A stretch of 64,000 nt of DNA from Pseudidiomarina aestuarii. GTDB taxonomy: Bacteria > Pseudomonadota > Gammaproteobacteria > Enterobacterales > Alteromonadaceae. Made by a program: the position numbers and the translations under genes. The stretch spans positions 496,001 to 560,000 of the forward strand of contig NZ_PIPR01000001.1 in assembly GCF_003987355.1 (NCBI RefSeq), written 5' to 3'. Below, piece after piece: positions 12,231 through 19,575 of the stretch (the first letter of the stretch is position 1; each line of letters begins with the position of its first letter). The notes beneath the pieces are model-generated. The model ran no database searches, was not told the DNA's origin, and worked only from the letters and a program-made list of their open reading frames with translations.

Positions 12231-12259
12231 TTTACAAGCGAGTTTTGGCTCTTTATCAT
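12231..12259 (+). promoter_or_regulatory. Promoter of tRNA-Ser
   Basis: TTTACA (12231-12236) and TATCAT (12254-12259) are separated by exactly 17 bases, about 35 bases before the mature tRNA. Confidence 0.65.
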
Positions 12260-12293
12260 TCGCTTCGTCTTGAGGCACAGCCTCGAAGACTGC

Positions 12294-12386
<93 letters not shown>

Positions 12387-12395
12387 TATTCAAGA

Positions 12396-12425
12396 AGCCC
12401 GCTGCTAACCCCAGCGGGCTTTTTA
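12396..12425 (+). terminator. Rho-independent terminator after tRNA-Ser
   Basis: AGCCCGCTG (12396-12404) pairs with CAGCGGGCT (12412-12420) as a perfect 9-bp stem with a 7-base loop, followed by TTTTAC. Confidence 0.85.
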
Positions 12426-12477
12426 CTTTCTCGCATCGCGTTCATCCAGTCTCACTTCTTTTTTCAACGAATCTTAG

Positions 12478-12498
12478 TATAATCAAACGCACGTTTGA
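12478..12498 (+). promoter_or_regulatory. Thioesterase promoter -10 overlapped by a PsrA-like palindrome
   Basis: A TATAAT -10 (12478-12483) runs into a 16-base perfect palindrome, TCAAACG-CA-CGTTTGA (12483-12498). The core CAAAC-N4-GTTTG (12484-12497) fits the CAAAC-N2-4-GTTTG consensus reported for PsrA, a TetR-family fatty-acid-responsive repressor. A repressor bound here would block RNA polymerase. That PsrA binds here is inference from the motif and from the downstream acyl-CoA thioesterase. Confidence 0.6.
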
Positions 12499-12512
12499 AT
12501 TTTTAGGGTTTG

Positions 12513-13304
12513 ATGATGCAATTTACGGATATTATCAACGGTATTACGTCAGCAGCAAAACAAAAGATCGACCTCCCGTCAGGTTGGGGGCAAGGACGCG
12601 CATTGTTTGGTGGGCTTACCGCTGGTATCGCTTGGCAGCATGCTCAACATGGCGCAGCGGCCGAACAGGATTTACGTGCGTTAACTATCTCTTTCGTGGC
12701 GCCGGTGCAACCGGGTGCTGCCGAATTACATCGACGGATCCTTCGTGAAGGGAAGAATGTTACCCAAATTGCAGTCGAAATTATTCAAGAAGATAACGTT
12801 GTCCTCTCAGCGCTGGCAACCTATGGACGTTCACGTCAGTCGGCAGTCACCATTACTGATATGCCCACTGCCAGTATTCCCCCGAAAGAGCAGGGACCTG
12901 CATTTCCCAATCATCCATTGATACCTGAATTTACCCATTTTTTTGATTACCGAGTGAGTGTAGGCGGTTTGCCATTCTCTGGTAACAAGTCACGCAGTTT
13001 TGGTGGTTGGATGCGGTTTCGAGACGAACAGCAACCGATTACGATTGGTAGTTTTTTAGGATTAGTCGATGCGTGGCCTCCAGCGCTCTTACAACACCTG
13101 AAAGAACCTGCACCCGCTAGCTCATTAACGTGGACGATTGAATTTCCAGCGCCATTACCCGCGTGCTCAACGCACGATTGGTGGCAGTATGAAGCCTACA
13201 TTGACCACGCAGCCGATGGTTATGGACATACGCACGCTCACATATGGGATTATACAGGGAAACTTGTTGCAATTAGTCGACAAACAGTGACAGTTTTCGG
13301 GTAA
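12513..13304 (+). CDS. Acyl-CoA thioesterase-like double hot-dog protein
   Basis: This protein of about 263 residues appears to consist of two hot-dog folds. The N-terminal half has GWGQGRALFGGLTAG and a SFVAPVQPGAAE strand. The C-terminal half has GGWMRFRDEQQPI, a LGLVDAWPPA helix and SLTWTIEFPAPLP. This is the layout of TesB-like thioesterases, which hydrolyse acyl-CoA to fatty acid and CoA. The exact substrate is unknown. A TTG, ATG, ATG run occurs at 12510-12518; I took the first ATG. The gene is monocistronic in appearance and carries a PsrA-like operator, consistent with a role in fatty-acid turnover. Confidence 0.8.
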   Translation: MMQFTDIINGITSAAKQKIDLPSGWGQGRALFGGLTAGIAWQHAQHGAAAEQDLRALTISFVAPVQPGAAELHRRILREGKNVTQIAVEIIQEDNVVLSALATYGRSRQSAVTITDMPTASIPPKEQGPAFPNHPLIPEFTHFFDYRVSVGGLPFSGNKSRSFGGWMRFRDEQQPITIGSFLGLVDAWPPALLQHLKEPAPASSLTWTIEFPAPLPACSTHDWWQYEAYIDHAADGYGHTHAHIWDYTGKLVAISRQTVTVFG

Positions 13305-13437
13305 TCAACGCCAAACGTGTTGCTATATGTCCGATTTTATGGTGCATAATACATTTTTTGAACAAAAGGCGAGCAATTGAGATAAAAATGCAACATTTAA
13401 CTTGATAAGTGTTTAGATGTGAGTCATACATGAACTC

Positions 13438-13456
13438 CTCTGGAATGGTTCCAGAG
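13438..13456 (+). promoter_or_regulatory. Leader hairpin of the uvrY-like gene
   Basis: CTCTGGAA and TTCCAGAG form a perfect 8-bp stem with a TGG loop, 28 bases before the start codon. No run of T follows, so it is unlikely to be a terminator. It lies just upstream of a CsrA-like site and may shape access to it. Confidence 0.5.
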
Positions 13457-13466
13457 TTTATACAAC

Positions 13467-13477
13467 TACAAGGAAGT
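13467..13477 (+). promoter_or_regulatory. CsrA-like binding site overlapping the Shine-Dalgarno of the uvrY-like gene
   Basis: The transcript reads UACAAGGAAGU, a 10 of 11 match to the CsrA SELEX core UACARGGAUGU. The GGA is also the ribosome binding site, since the ATG is at 13484. Binding by CsrA/RsmA would be expected to block translation. This is a motif match, not a demonstrated site. Confidence 0.5.
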
Positions 13478-13483
13478 GTCAGT

Positions 13484-14140
13484 ATGACTGACTTCATCAT
13501 CGCTATTTCTAGCGATCTTGTGCGGGCTGGGATGTACGCCACTCTAAAAAGTAATAACTATCGAGTAGTAGCAAGCGTAAGCACGCTACAGCAGTTGCGC
13601 GATGAAGCAAAATCGTACCCTTATGCAACCGTTATTTTAGGAAGCCACTTCGGCGGTGACGGTACGATTGAGACATGGAAGCGTCTCCAACGTCGACATG
13701 ACGGTCTACAGTTGCTGCTGTGGGCACGGCATTTTCAAGATGTACTCGACTTTCAATGTAATCTTAAACAGGTCGATGGCTATTTACTTGAGAATGCAAA
13801 CTACGATGTTTTTCTCGAAGCCTGTGCTTCGGTGAATCGTGGCCAGATGTATGTGGCTCAAGCAGTCGCAGAATATTTTGCGAAGAATCCACGCCGCCAA
13901 CAGCAGGTCCGTGTTTTACAATCATTGAGTGATCGAGAGTTACAAGTCACGCAAATGATTGGCCGGGGCCTACGGGTGGCCGATATCGCGAAGTCGCTTA
14001 ATATCAGTTCGAAAACAGTCAATACGTTTCGTTATCGTATTTTTCAGAAGTTAGCGATTCGGGGAGATGTAGAACTGACCCATCTTGCGTTACAATCCGG
14101 TTTAATCGAGCTCGATTTTGCCGGAACTAATGACGACTAA
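13484..14140 (+). CDS. uvrY: UvrY/GacA-like regulator with a degenerate receiver domain
   Basis: This 218-residue protein aligns without gaps to UvrY at its start (SDLVRAG matches ELVRAG) and has an intact C-terminal LuxR-type helix-turn-helix (about 148-210: LSDRELQVTQMI, then SSKTVNTFRYRIFQKL). All residues needed for phosphorylation are replaced: the acidic pair is I8 and S9, the phosphoacceptor Asp is G53, the Thr is W80 and the Lys is E103. It is therefore unlikely to accept phosphate from BarA. The start was set by AAGGAAG upstream of 13484. Position before uvrC matches E. coli uvrY. The frame is clean, so this is not a decaying pseudogene. Confidence 0.85.
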   Translation: MTDFIIAISSDLVRAGMYATLKSNNYRVVASVSTLQQLRDEAKSYPYATVILGSHFGGDGTIETWKRLQRRHDGLQLLLWARHFQDVLDFQCNLKQVDGYLLENANYDVFLEACASVNRGQMYVAQAVAEYFAKNPRRQQQVRVLQSLSDRELQVTQMIGRGLRVADIAKSLNISSKTVNTFRYRIFQKLAIRGDVELTHLALQSGLIELDFAGTNDD

Positions 14141-15983
14141 ACCATTTGACTCAAAGGACTTTTTAAAAAACCTGACTCATCAATCTGGCGTGTACCGCAT
14201 GTTTGATGAGTCAGGCGAAGTGATTTATGTGGGTAAGGCGAAAGATCTCCGTAAACGTGTCGGTAGCTACTTTCGCGAAAAAGTCGATCGCCCAAAGACC
14301 CAAACACTTGTTGCACAAATCCATTCGATGGATGTCACCGTCACGAATTCCGAAGCGGAAGCTCTGATTCTCGAGAATAATTTCATCAAGAAGTATCGCC
14401 CGCGCTATAACGTGCTGCTGCGAGACGATAAATCCTATCCCTTTATTTTTGTATCTGGACATCAACATCCACGCCTCGCTTTTCATCGGGGTAGCCGGCG
14501 CGAGAAAGGCGACTACTTCGGTCCATTCCCCAACGGTTCAGCGGTTCGTGAAAGTTTGCGCTTGATGCAGAAGCTCTTTCCCGTTCGGCAGTGTGAGGAT
14601 TCCTATTACCGTGCTCGCAGTCGTCCCTGTCTGCAGTATCAGTTGCAGCGCTGTCTAGCGCCCTGTGTTGAGGGCTATACGACCGACGCCGAGTACAGTG
14701 AACAAGTTCAATTGGCAAAAGCCTTCTTGCAGGGGCGTAATCAACAGGTCATCGATCAGTTGGTCGTGCGAATGGAAGAAGCCAGCAATGAATTACAATT
14801 TGAAAAGGCGGCGCGCTATCGAGATCAAATATCTGCCTTGCGTAAAATTCAAGAACGGAACGCGGTCACCGGCAATCAGCAAGAGCTGGATGTTATCGGT
14901 TATGTGCGACGTGGTGGTATTGCGGCAGTCCATCTGCTCTTCATTCGCGAGGGTGCAGTGCAGGGCAGTCGTTCGTATTTTCCGCGAGTACCTCCGGATA
15001 CCGATGATAGTGAGATACTGCTCTCATTCATGTTGCAGTTCTATTTAAATACGTCTCTGGGCCGACGTTTACCACGAGAGATTATTCTGCCAGAGGCCAA
15101 CGCCACGCAATTACTCGATCCAGAACAAGATTTGGAATTACTAGAAGCTGCACTCGTGCAAAAGGTGCGGATCACAAACAAAGTTCGCGGTGAACGGAAG
15201 CAGTATCAAGTCTTAGCCCAGAAAAACGCTCTGAATGCACTAGAGAGCAAAATGAATCAAGCCTCGACGGCATTAATGCGAACGCAATGTCTGGAAGCAG
15301 TCCTTGATTTAGGTATTTCAATTCAGCGGATGGAATGTTTCGACATCAGCCACACTATGGGCCAAGAAACAGTCGCAAGTTGTGTTGTCTTTGATCAACA
15401 AGGCCCTAAAAAGAGTGATTACCGGCGTTTTAATATTAAAGGTATTACTCCAGGTGATGATTATGCGGCCATGGCGCAAGCGCTTGCCAAGCGTTACGAC
15501 CCAGTGAAGGATGATACGAGCGACGCTGCAGTTTTACCTGATATTTTGTTCATCGATGGAGGTAAGGGCCAGCTTAGTATGGCTGAGCAGTACTTTGCCG
15601 ATTGGGGAAGTCGTGCGCCGCTATTGATTGGTGTCGCCAAGGGCGAAAGCCGTACACCGGGCTTAGAGACTTTGATTATTGCGGGCAGTCATCAAACCAT
15701 TCCTCTCAAGGGCGATGATCCAGCACTGCATTTAGTTCAGCATATTCGCGACGAGTCGCATCGATTTGCCATTACGGGACATCGACAACGGCGTGCAAAG
15801 GTGCGGCGGACCTCGCGTTTAGAGGATATTCCGGGGATTGGCGCCAAGCGACGGCAAAAGATATTACAAAATCTCGGTGGATTACATGAAGTGAAACAAG
15901 CTAGTATTGAGCAACTTGCCGCCGTACCCGGCATCAGCCGAGACATGGCAGAAACCATTTACCATGCGTTTCGTGATGAATAA
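14130..15983 (+). CDS. uvrC: Excinuclease ABC subunit C
   Basis: This 617-residue nuclease makes both incisions in nucleotide excision repair with UvrB. Domains in order: GIY-YIG (GVYRMFDESGEVIYVGKAK near residues 20-40), a cysteine-rich stretch, a UvrB-binding UVR motif near 200-235, an RNase H-like endonuclease with FDISH and a DGGKGQ segment, and C-terminal helix-hairpin-helix pairs (IPGIGAKRRQKIL and VPGISRDMAETI). The ATG at 14130 overlaps the uvrY-like gene by 11 bases, so translation is probably coupled. Confidence 0.97.
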   Translation: MTTKPFDSKDFLKNLTHQSGVYRMFDESGEVIYVGKAKDLRKRVGSYFREKVDRPKTQTLVAQIHSMDVTVTNSEAEALILENNFIKKYRPRYNVLLRDDKSYPFIFVSGHQHPRLAFHRGSRREKGDYFGPFPNGSAVRESLRLMQKLFPVRQCEDSYYRARSRPCLQYQLQRCLAPCVEGYTTDAEYSEQVQLAKAFLQGRNQQVIDQLVVRMEEASNELQFEKAARYRDQISALRKIQERNAVTGNQQELDVIGYVRRGGIAAVHLLFIREGAVQGSRSYFPRVPPDTDDSEILLSFMLQFYLNTSLGRRLPREIILPEANATQLLDPEQDLELLEAALVQKVRITNKVRGERKQYQVLAQKNALNALESKMNQASTALMRTQCLEAVLDLGISIQRMECFDISHTMGQETVASCVVFDQQGPKKSDYRRFNIKGITPGDDYAAMAQALAKRYDPVKDDTSDAAVLPDILFIDGGKGQLSMAEQYFADWGSRAPLLIGVAKGESRTPGLETLIIAGSHQTIPLKGDDPALHLVQHIRDESHRFAITGHRQRRAKVRRTSRLEDIPGIGAKRRQKILQNLGGLHEVKQASIEQLAAVPGISRDMAETIYHAFRDE

Positions 15984-15998
15984 AGGATAATTGCAGTA

Positions 15999-16550
15999 AT
16001 GACCTGGAATGTACCCAACCTCCTGACACTGTTCCGGCTTGCGCTGATTCCGGTGTTTTTAATTATTTATTATATTCCCGGACAAGATGCTCACTTTTGG
16101 GCTGCTTTTGTTTTTGCTCTGGCGGCTATCACAGATTTTTTTGACGGCTACATTGCGCGTCGTTTTAACCAATTTACCAAGTTCGGTGCATTTTTAGACC
16201 CAGTGGCTGATAAGGTGATGGTTGCTGCATCTCTCGTGGTGGTCGTAGAAGATTACGCGACTTGGTGGGTGAGCATCCCAGCTCTAGCGATTATCAGCCG
16301 TGAATTGGTCGTTTCTGCGCTACGTGAATGGATGGCACAAATTGGTCGCCAAGAACAAGTCAAAGTATCAAATTTAGGAAAGTACAAGACCATTGCACAA
16401 ATGGTGGCGATCACAGGTCTTATTTGGGAGGCAAACACCTTCGTGATTGTGACTGCGGCGATATTATTGTACGTGGCGTTTGTTCTGACGCTGTGGTCCA
16501 TGTGGGCATATTTACGTGCTGCATGGGCAGATTTGAGCGAAGTGGATTAA
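15999..16550 (+). CDS. pgsA: CDP-diacylglycerol--glycerol-3-phosphate 3-phosphatidyltransferase
   Basis: This 183-residue inner-membrane enzyme makes phosphatidylglycerol phosphate, the first committed step to phosphatidylglycerol and cardiolipin. The CDP-alcohol phosphatidyltransferase motif DG-x2-AR-x8-G-x3-D-x3-D is visible as DGYIARRFNQFTKFGAFLD followed by PVADK. Several hydrophobic helices span the rest. It lies 15 bases after uvrC and before a Gly-Cys-Leu tRNA cluster, the same order as in E. coli. Confidence 0.96.
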   Translation: MTWNVPNLLTLFRLALIPVFLIIYYIPGQDAHFWAAFVFALAAITDFFDGYIARRFNQFTKFGAFLDPVADKVMVAASLVVVVEDYATWWVSIPALAIISRELVVSALREWMAQIGRQEQVKVSNLGKYKTIAQMVAITGLIWEANTFVIVTAAILLYVAFVLTLWSMWAYLRAAWADLSEVD

Positions 16551-16586
16551 AAATAGCCAAACGGTACTCAGAAAGGCAAAAAATCG

Positions 16587-16614
16587 TTGATTTTGAGGAA
16601 ATAGCCAGTAGAAT
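16587..16614 (+). promoter_or_regulatory. Promoter of the tRNA-Gly-Cys-Leu operon
   Basis: TTGATT (16587-16592) and TAGAAT (16609-16614) are separated by 16 bases and followed by a GC-rich discriminator GCCTCG, a feature of stringently controlled stable-RNA promoters. The first tRNA begins 15 bases later. Confidence 0.65.
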
Positions 16615-16629
16615 GCCTCGGCACTGGAT

Positions 16630-16705
16630 GCGGGAATAGCTCAGCTGGTAGAGCACAACCTTGCCAAGGTTGGGGTCGCGAGTTCGAATCTCGTTTCCCG
16701 CTCCA
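16630..16705 (+). tRNA. glyW: tRNA-Gly(GCC)
   Basis: This 76-base tRNA has acceptor arms GCGGGAA/TTCCCGC and an anticodon loop TTGCCAA giving GCC. The T arm GTTCGAATC is present and CCA is encoded. It is first of three tRNAs after pgsA. Confidence 0.97.
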
Positions 16706-16713
16706 AATTCAAT

Positions 16714-16787
16714 GGCGGGTTGGCAGAGTGGCTATGCAGCGGATTGCAAATCCGTGGACCTCGGTTCGACTCCGGGACCCGCCTCCA
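16714..16787 (+). tRNA. cysT: tRNA-Cys(GCA)
   Basis: This 74-base tRNA has acceptor arms GGCGGGT/ACCCGCC and an anticodon loop TTGCAAA giving GCA. The discriminator is U, the known identity base for cysteinyl-tRNA synthetase, and CCA is encoded. Confidence 0.97.
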
Positions 16788-16820
16788 TTGAATGTTTGAA
16801 CTCAGTCAATCCTCATGATT

Positions 16821-16907
16821 GCCCGGGTGGTGAAATTGGTAGACACAAGGGATTTAAAATCCCTCGCTGGTAACAGCGTGCCGGTTCAAGTCCGGCCCCG
16901 GGCACCA
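16821..16907 (+). tRNA. leuZ: tRNA-Leu(TAA)
   Basis: This 87-base class II tRNA has acceptor arms GCCCGGG/CCCGGGC, a long variable arm, and an anticodon loop TTTAAAA giving TAA. The discriminator is A and CCA is encoded. The same three tRNAs in the same order follow pgsA in E. coli. Confidence 0.97.
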
Positions 16908-16980
16908 TCTCAAAAATAATTTTAGTTTGTTACACTCCGGCTATTGCTTTTCGTCATACTCAGCGCAATATAAAAGACTG

Positions 16981-17064
16981 GTTAACAGTGAATAGTTAAC
17001 AGTGAATAGCAGAGCGGAGAGCGAGACCATCTTTTCTATTCACCGTTCGCTATTAACCATTCAC
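16981..17064. repeat. Tandem 14-bp repeat with an imperfect inverted partner
   Basis: GTTAACAGTGAATA occurs twice in tandem (16981-17008). A related inverted copy (CTATTCACCGTTCGCTATTA and flanking bases) lies at 17036-17064, so the transcript can fold into a long imperfect hairpin. It fills most of the 177-base gap between the tRNA cluster and the next gene. The whole looks like a small palindromic intergenic repeat; the family is not recognised. Confidence 0.55.
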
Positions 17065-17084
17065 TTATCTGAGTTGAGGGTTCG

Positions 17085-17372
17085 ATGGGTTGGTTGCGAT
17101 TTAGTTTATTTGTTCTGATCCCGGGATTGTTACTCGGCGCTTCGCATGCCTCCACGTTGACCCCGCAGGGTGATGGTTATCTCCAACAATCGGCAGCAAG
17201 CACTGCGTCCTGTCAAAGCCAGACGAATGCCGACGATTCTGATGTTGTTATTATCGTATCGCGTCAAGCTACTGTGGCGTTGCCCGACTGTTTGGTTGCC
17301 GCTCCCTGTGCTAGCGCTGATACGCCGTTCTATTTAGTTTCCCAAGCACGCGCGCCCCCCACTTTTCTCTAA
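17085..17372 (+). CDS. Small putative secreted protein, unknown function
   Basis: This 95-residue product has a clear signal peptide (hydrophobic SLFVLIPGLLLGA, cleavage near HAS at residues 21-23). The mature part is short and has three cysteines (C43, C69, C75). I recognise no domain. GAGGG precedes the ATG at 17085 by five bases. It precedes the CBS-domain and FMN-protein genes by 50 bases, so it may share their transcript. It could be a lineage-specific protein or a spurious frame; the signal peptide and ribosome binding site favour a real gene. Confidence 0.5.
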   Translation: MGWLRFSLFVLIPGLLLGASHASTLTPQGDGYLQQSAASTASCQSQTNADDSDVVIIVSRQATVALPDCLVAAPCASADTPFYLVSQARAPPTFL

Positions 17373-17422
17373 TCGAATTCCGCGCCAACGCGCATCATCA
17401 TTGTTCGAATAGAGAGGAAGTT

Positions 17423-18016
17423 ATGTCTGATTTTCATCAATTGACGTGGACCAAGCCGTCTTCGTTACAACGCTTAGCCGTTGCACCCGCTAAGGCACAA
17501 AACCTAATTGATTGGCATGAGTCGGCGTTAAAAGTGGCAGAGTCATTTGCCGAAAAGCCGCCATTGCAGTTGCCACAATCGTTAACCCTACCCGAGGTGG
17601 AGCGAGAAATGTATGAGCATGGCGTACGATACGCATGTATCCATGATGCTCAAGGGGAATGGGTTGGCATGATGCAAGCACGCGAATTACACAGCCGACA
17701 CAGTACAGCGGTCGCTGGTCTGCTCCAATTAAACTGGAGTGAGTTGCAAGTTCAGTACGTCATGCAGTCGATTAAAGCGTTACCGGTGTTAACCTATCAG
17801 CAGGTCAAGACCGCTCAAATCGGCGATATTGCGGCAACCTTACAAGCTGCGGGTCGTGACTTTGCCTTAGTTGAAAAGTCCGGTGAACTGTGGGGCTTGA
17901 TATCGTCCATGACGATTTTACAACGAACCGGTGAGTCAATTCGCTTGTATCCTAAAGCAACTACCTTCGTGGAAGTTTTCAGTGCGTTACGCCACCCCGA
18001 AATAGCTGACAACTGA
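17423..18016 (+). CDS. CBS-domain-pair protein
   Basis: This soluble 197-residue protein has two CBS-like motifs. One is about residues 55-95 (LTLPEVEREMYEHGVRYACIHD, then GEWVGMMQARELH). The other is about 115-170 (VMQSIKALPVLTY, then AGRDFALVEKSGELWGLISSMTIL). CBS pairs usually bind adenine nucleotides and regulate a partner. No catalytic domain is attached. AGAGAGGAAG precedes the ATG. The partner is probably the FMN protein encoded 52 bases downstream, but this is inference from adjacency. Confidence 0.75.
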   Translation: MSDFHQLTWTKPSSLQRLAVAPAKAQNLIDWHESALKVAESFAEKPPLQLPQSLTLPEVEREMYEHGVRYACIHDAQGEWVGMMQARELHSRHSTAVAGLLQLNWSELQVQYVMQSIKALPVLTYQQVKTAQIGDIAATLQAAGRDFALVEKSGELWGLISSMTILQRTGESIRLYPKATTFVEVFSALRHPEIADN

Positions 18017-18068
18017 GTATTGTCAGCGTACAGTAGCCCTATAAGATATTGCTTGTGGGGCTATTTTT

Positions 18069-19571
18069 ATGACATTCGACCAATCAACGCTGCTGATTAT
18101 TGTGCAATGGCTGGTGAGCTTATTTGTACTTGCAATCATGCTCGGCGTTCTGTGCATTGGCATCATGTATGTCGTTGATAAAACTCAAACGAAACACACG
18201 ATTCGCCATAATTTTCCGGTTATTGGTCGGTTCCGTTACGTTTTTGAGAATCTCGGGGAGTTTTTTCGTCAGTATTTCTTCGCGATGGATCGAGAGGAAA
18301 TGCCATTTAATCGAGCCCAACGGAGTTGGGTTTATCGAGCTGCCAAAAATGCCGATCGAAACTTAGCATTCGGCTCGACCCGTGATCTAACCAAGCAGGG
18401 CACCATTATCTTTGCAAATAGTCCATTCCCGCCGCAAGAAGAGGAGCAGACAAAGCCCGAGCCAATCACTATCGGTCCTTTCTGTAAAGAACCCTACGCT
18501 CCGCGATCCTATTTTCATATCTCGGGTATGAGTTATGGTTCGTTATCACCAGTAGCGCTCAAGGCGTTATCAAACGGTGCTCAGCAAGCGGGTTGCTGGT
18601 TAAATACGGGCGAGGGTGGTTTGAGTGCCTACCATTTGGATGGTAACTGTGACATCGTTTTTCAAATTGGTACTGCCAAATATGGCGTTCGCGATAAAGA
18701 CGGCAATCTGAACGAATTACGGTTACGAGAACTCGCCACTGATCAACGGATTAAAATGTTTGAAGTGAAACTGAGTCAAGGTGCCAAACCCGGCAAAGGT
18801 GGTATTTTGCCGGCTATCAAGGTGAACAAGGAAATAGCCGAAATTCGGGGTATTCCTGAGGGACAAGACTCTATTAGTCCGAATCGGCATCGTGATATTA
18901 GTAATAATGTAGAATTACTCGACTTTATCCATCGCGTGCGGTCGATTACGGATAAACCTGTGGGTGTGAAGTTTGTGCTGGGCGACCCTGACTCACTGGA
19001 TAACCTGATTTCGACGATTCTCGAGCGCGGCGAAGCATCGGCACCTGATTTTATTACCTTAGACAGTGCTGATGGCGGCACCGGCTCTGCACCGCAACCA
19101 CTGATGGACTATGTCGGGTTAAAGCTCACCGAGAGCCTGCCAATTTTGATTGATAAACTCACTGCTGCGGGATTAAAAGACCGTATTCGCGTCATCGCGT
19201 CGGGTAAAATGATCACGCCCGCTGATGTGGCTTGGGCCATTGCTATTGGTGCTGATTTTGTCGTATCTGCGCGTGGATTTATGTTTGCGTTAGGCTGTAT
19301 TCAAGCGATGCAATGCAACAAGAATACTTGTCCGACCGGAGTAACGACCCACGATCCAAAACTGCAGCGAGGCTTAAATCCAATGGATAAAGCGACACGG
19401 GTGGCTAATTACCATAAATACCTCGAGTATGGCGTCAATATCATCGCTCATTCTTGTGGTGTTTCCGATCCTCGAAAACTGAATCGTCAGCATGCCCGAG
19501 TTGTCACCAATACTGGCGATACGGTGAGTTTAGCTCAACGTTATCCGCTCCCTCAGCCGCCGAAGAAGTAA
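18069..19571 (+). CDS. Membrane-anchored FMN-binding glutamate-synthase-family protein
   Basis: This 500-residue protein begins with a hydrophobic anchor (about 8-33), followed by the FMN/Fe-S synthase domain of the glutamate synthase large subunit: SGMSYGSLSPVALKALSNGA, TGEGGLSAYH, KPGKGGILP, DGGTGSAPQPLMDYVGL and a cysteine cluster CIQAMQCNKNTCPTG for an iron-sulfur centre. It lacks the amidotransferase and the C-terminal beta-helix of true GltB. Such stand-alone proteins are widespread, with unclear substrate. It ends five bases before the convergent LysR gene. Confidence 0.85.
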   Translation: MTFDQSTLLIIVQWLVSLFVLAIMLGVLCIGIMYVVDKTQTKHTIRHNFPVIGRFRYVFENLGEFFRQYFFAMDREEMPFNRAQRSWVYRAAKNADRNLAFGSTRDLTKQGTIIFANSPFPPQEEEQTKPEPITIGPFCKEPYAPRSYFHISGMSYGSLSPVALKALSNGAQQAGCWLNTGEGGLSAYHLDGNCDIVFQIGTAKYGVRDKDGNLNELRLRELATDQRIKMFEVKLSQGAKPGKGGILPAIKVNKEIAEIRGIPEGQDSISPNRHRDISNNVELLDFIHRVRSITDKPVGVKFVLGDPDSLDNLISTILERGEASAPDFITLDSADGGTGSAPQPLMDYVGLKLTESLPILIDKLTAAGLKDRIRVIASGKMITPADVAWAIAIGADFVVSARGFMFALGCIQAMQCNKNTCPTGVTTHDPKLQRGLNPMDKATRVANYHKYLEYGVNIIAHSCGVSDPRKLNRQHARVVTNTGDTVSLAQRYPLPQPPKK

Positions 19572-19575
19572 TGTT

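Noticed and set aside
13484-14140. UvrY-like gene as a pseudogene
   Set aside because: The frame is uninterrupted, the start and ribosome binding site are good and the DNA-binding domain is intact.
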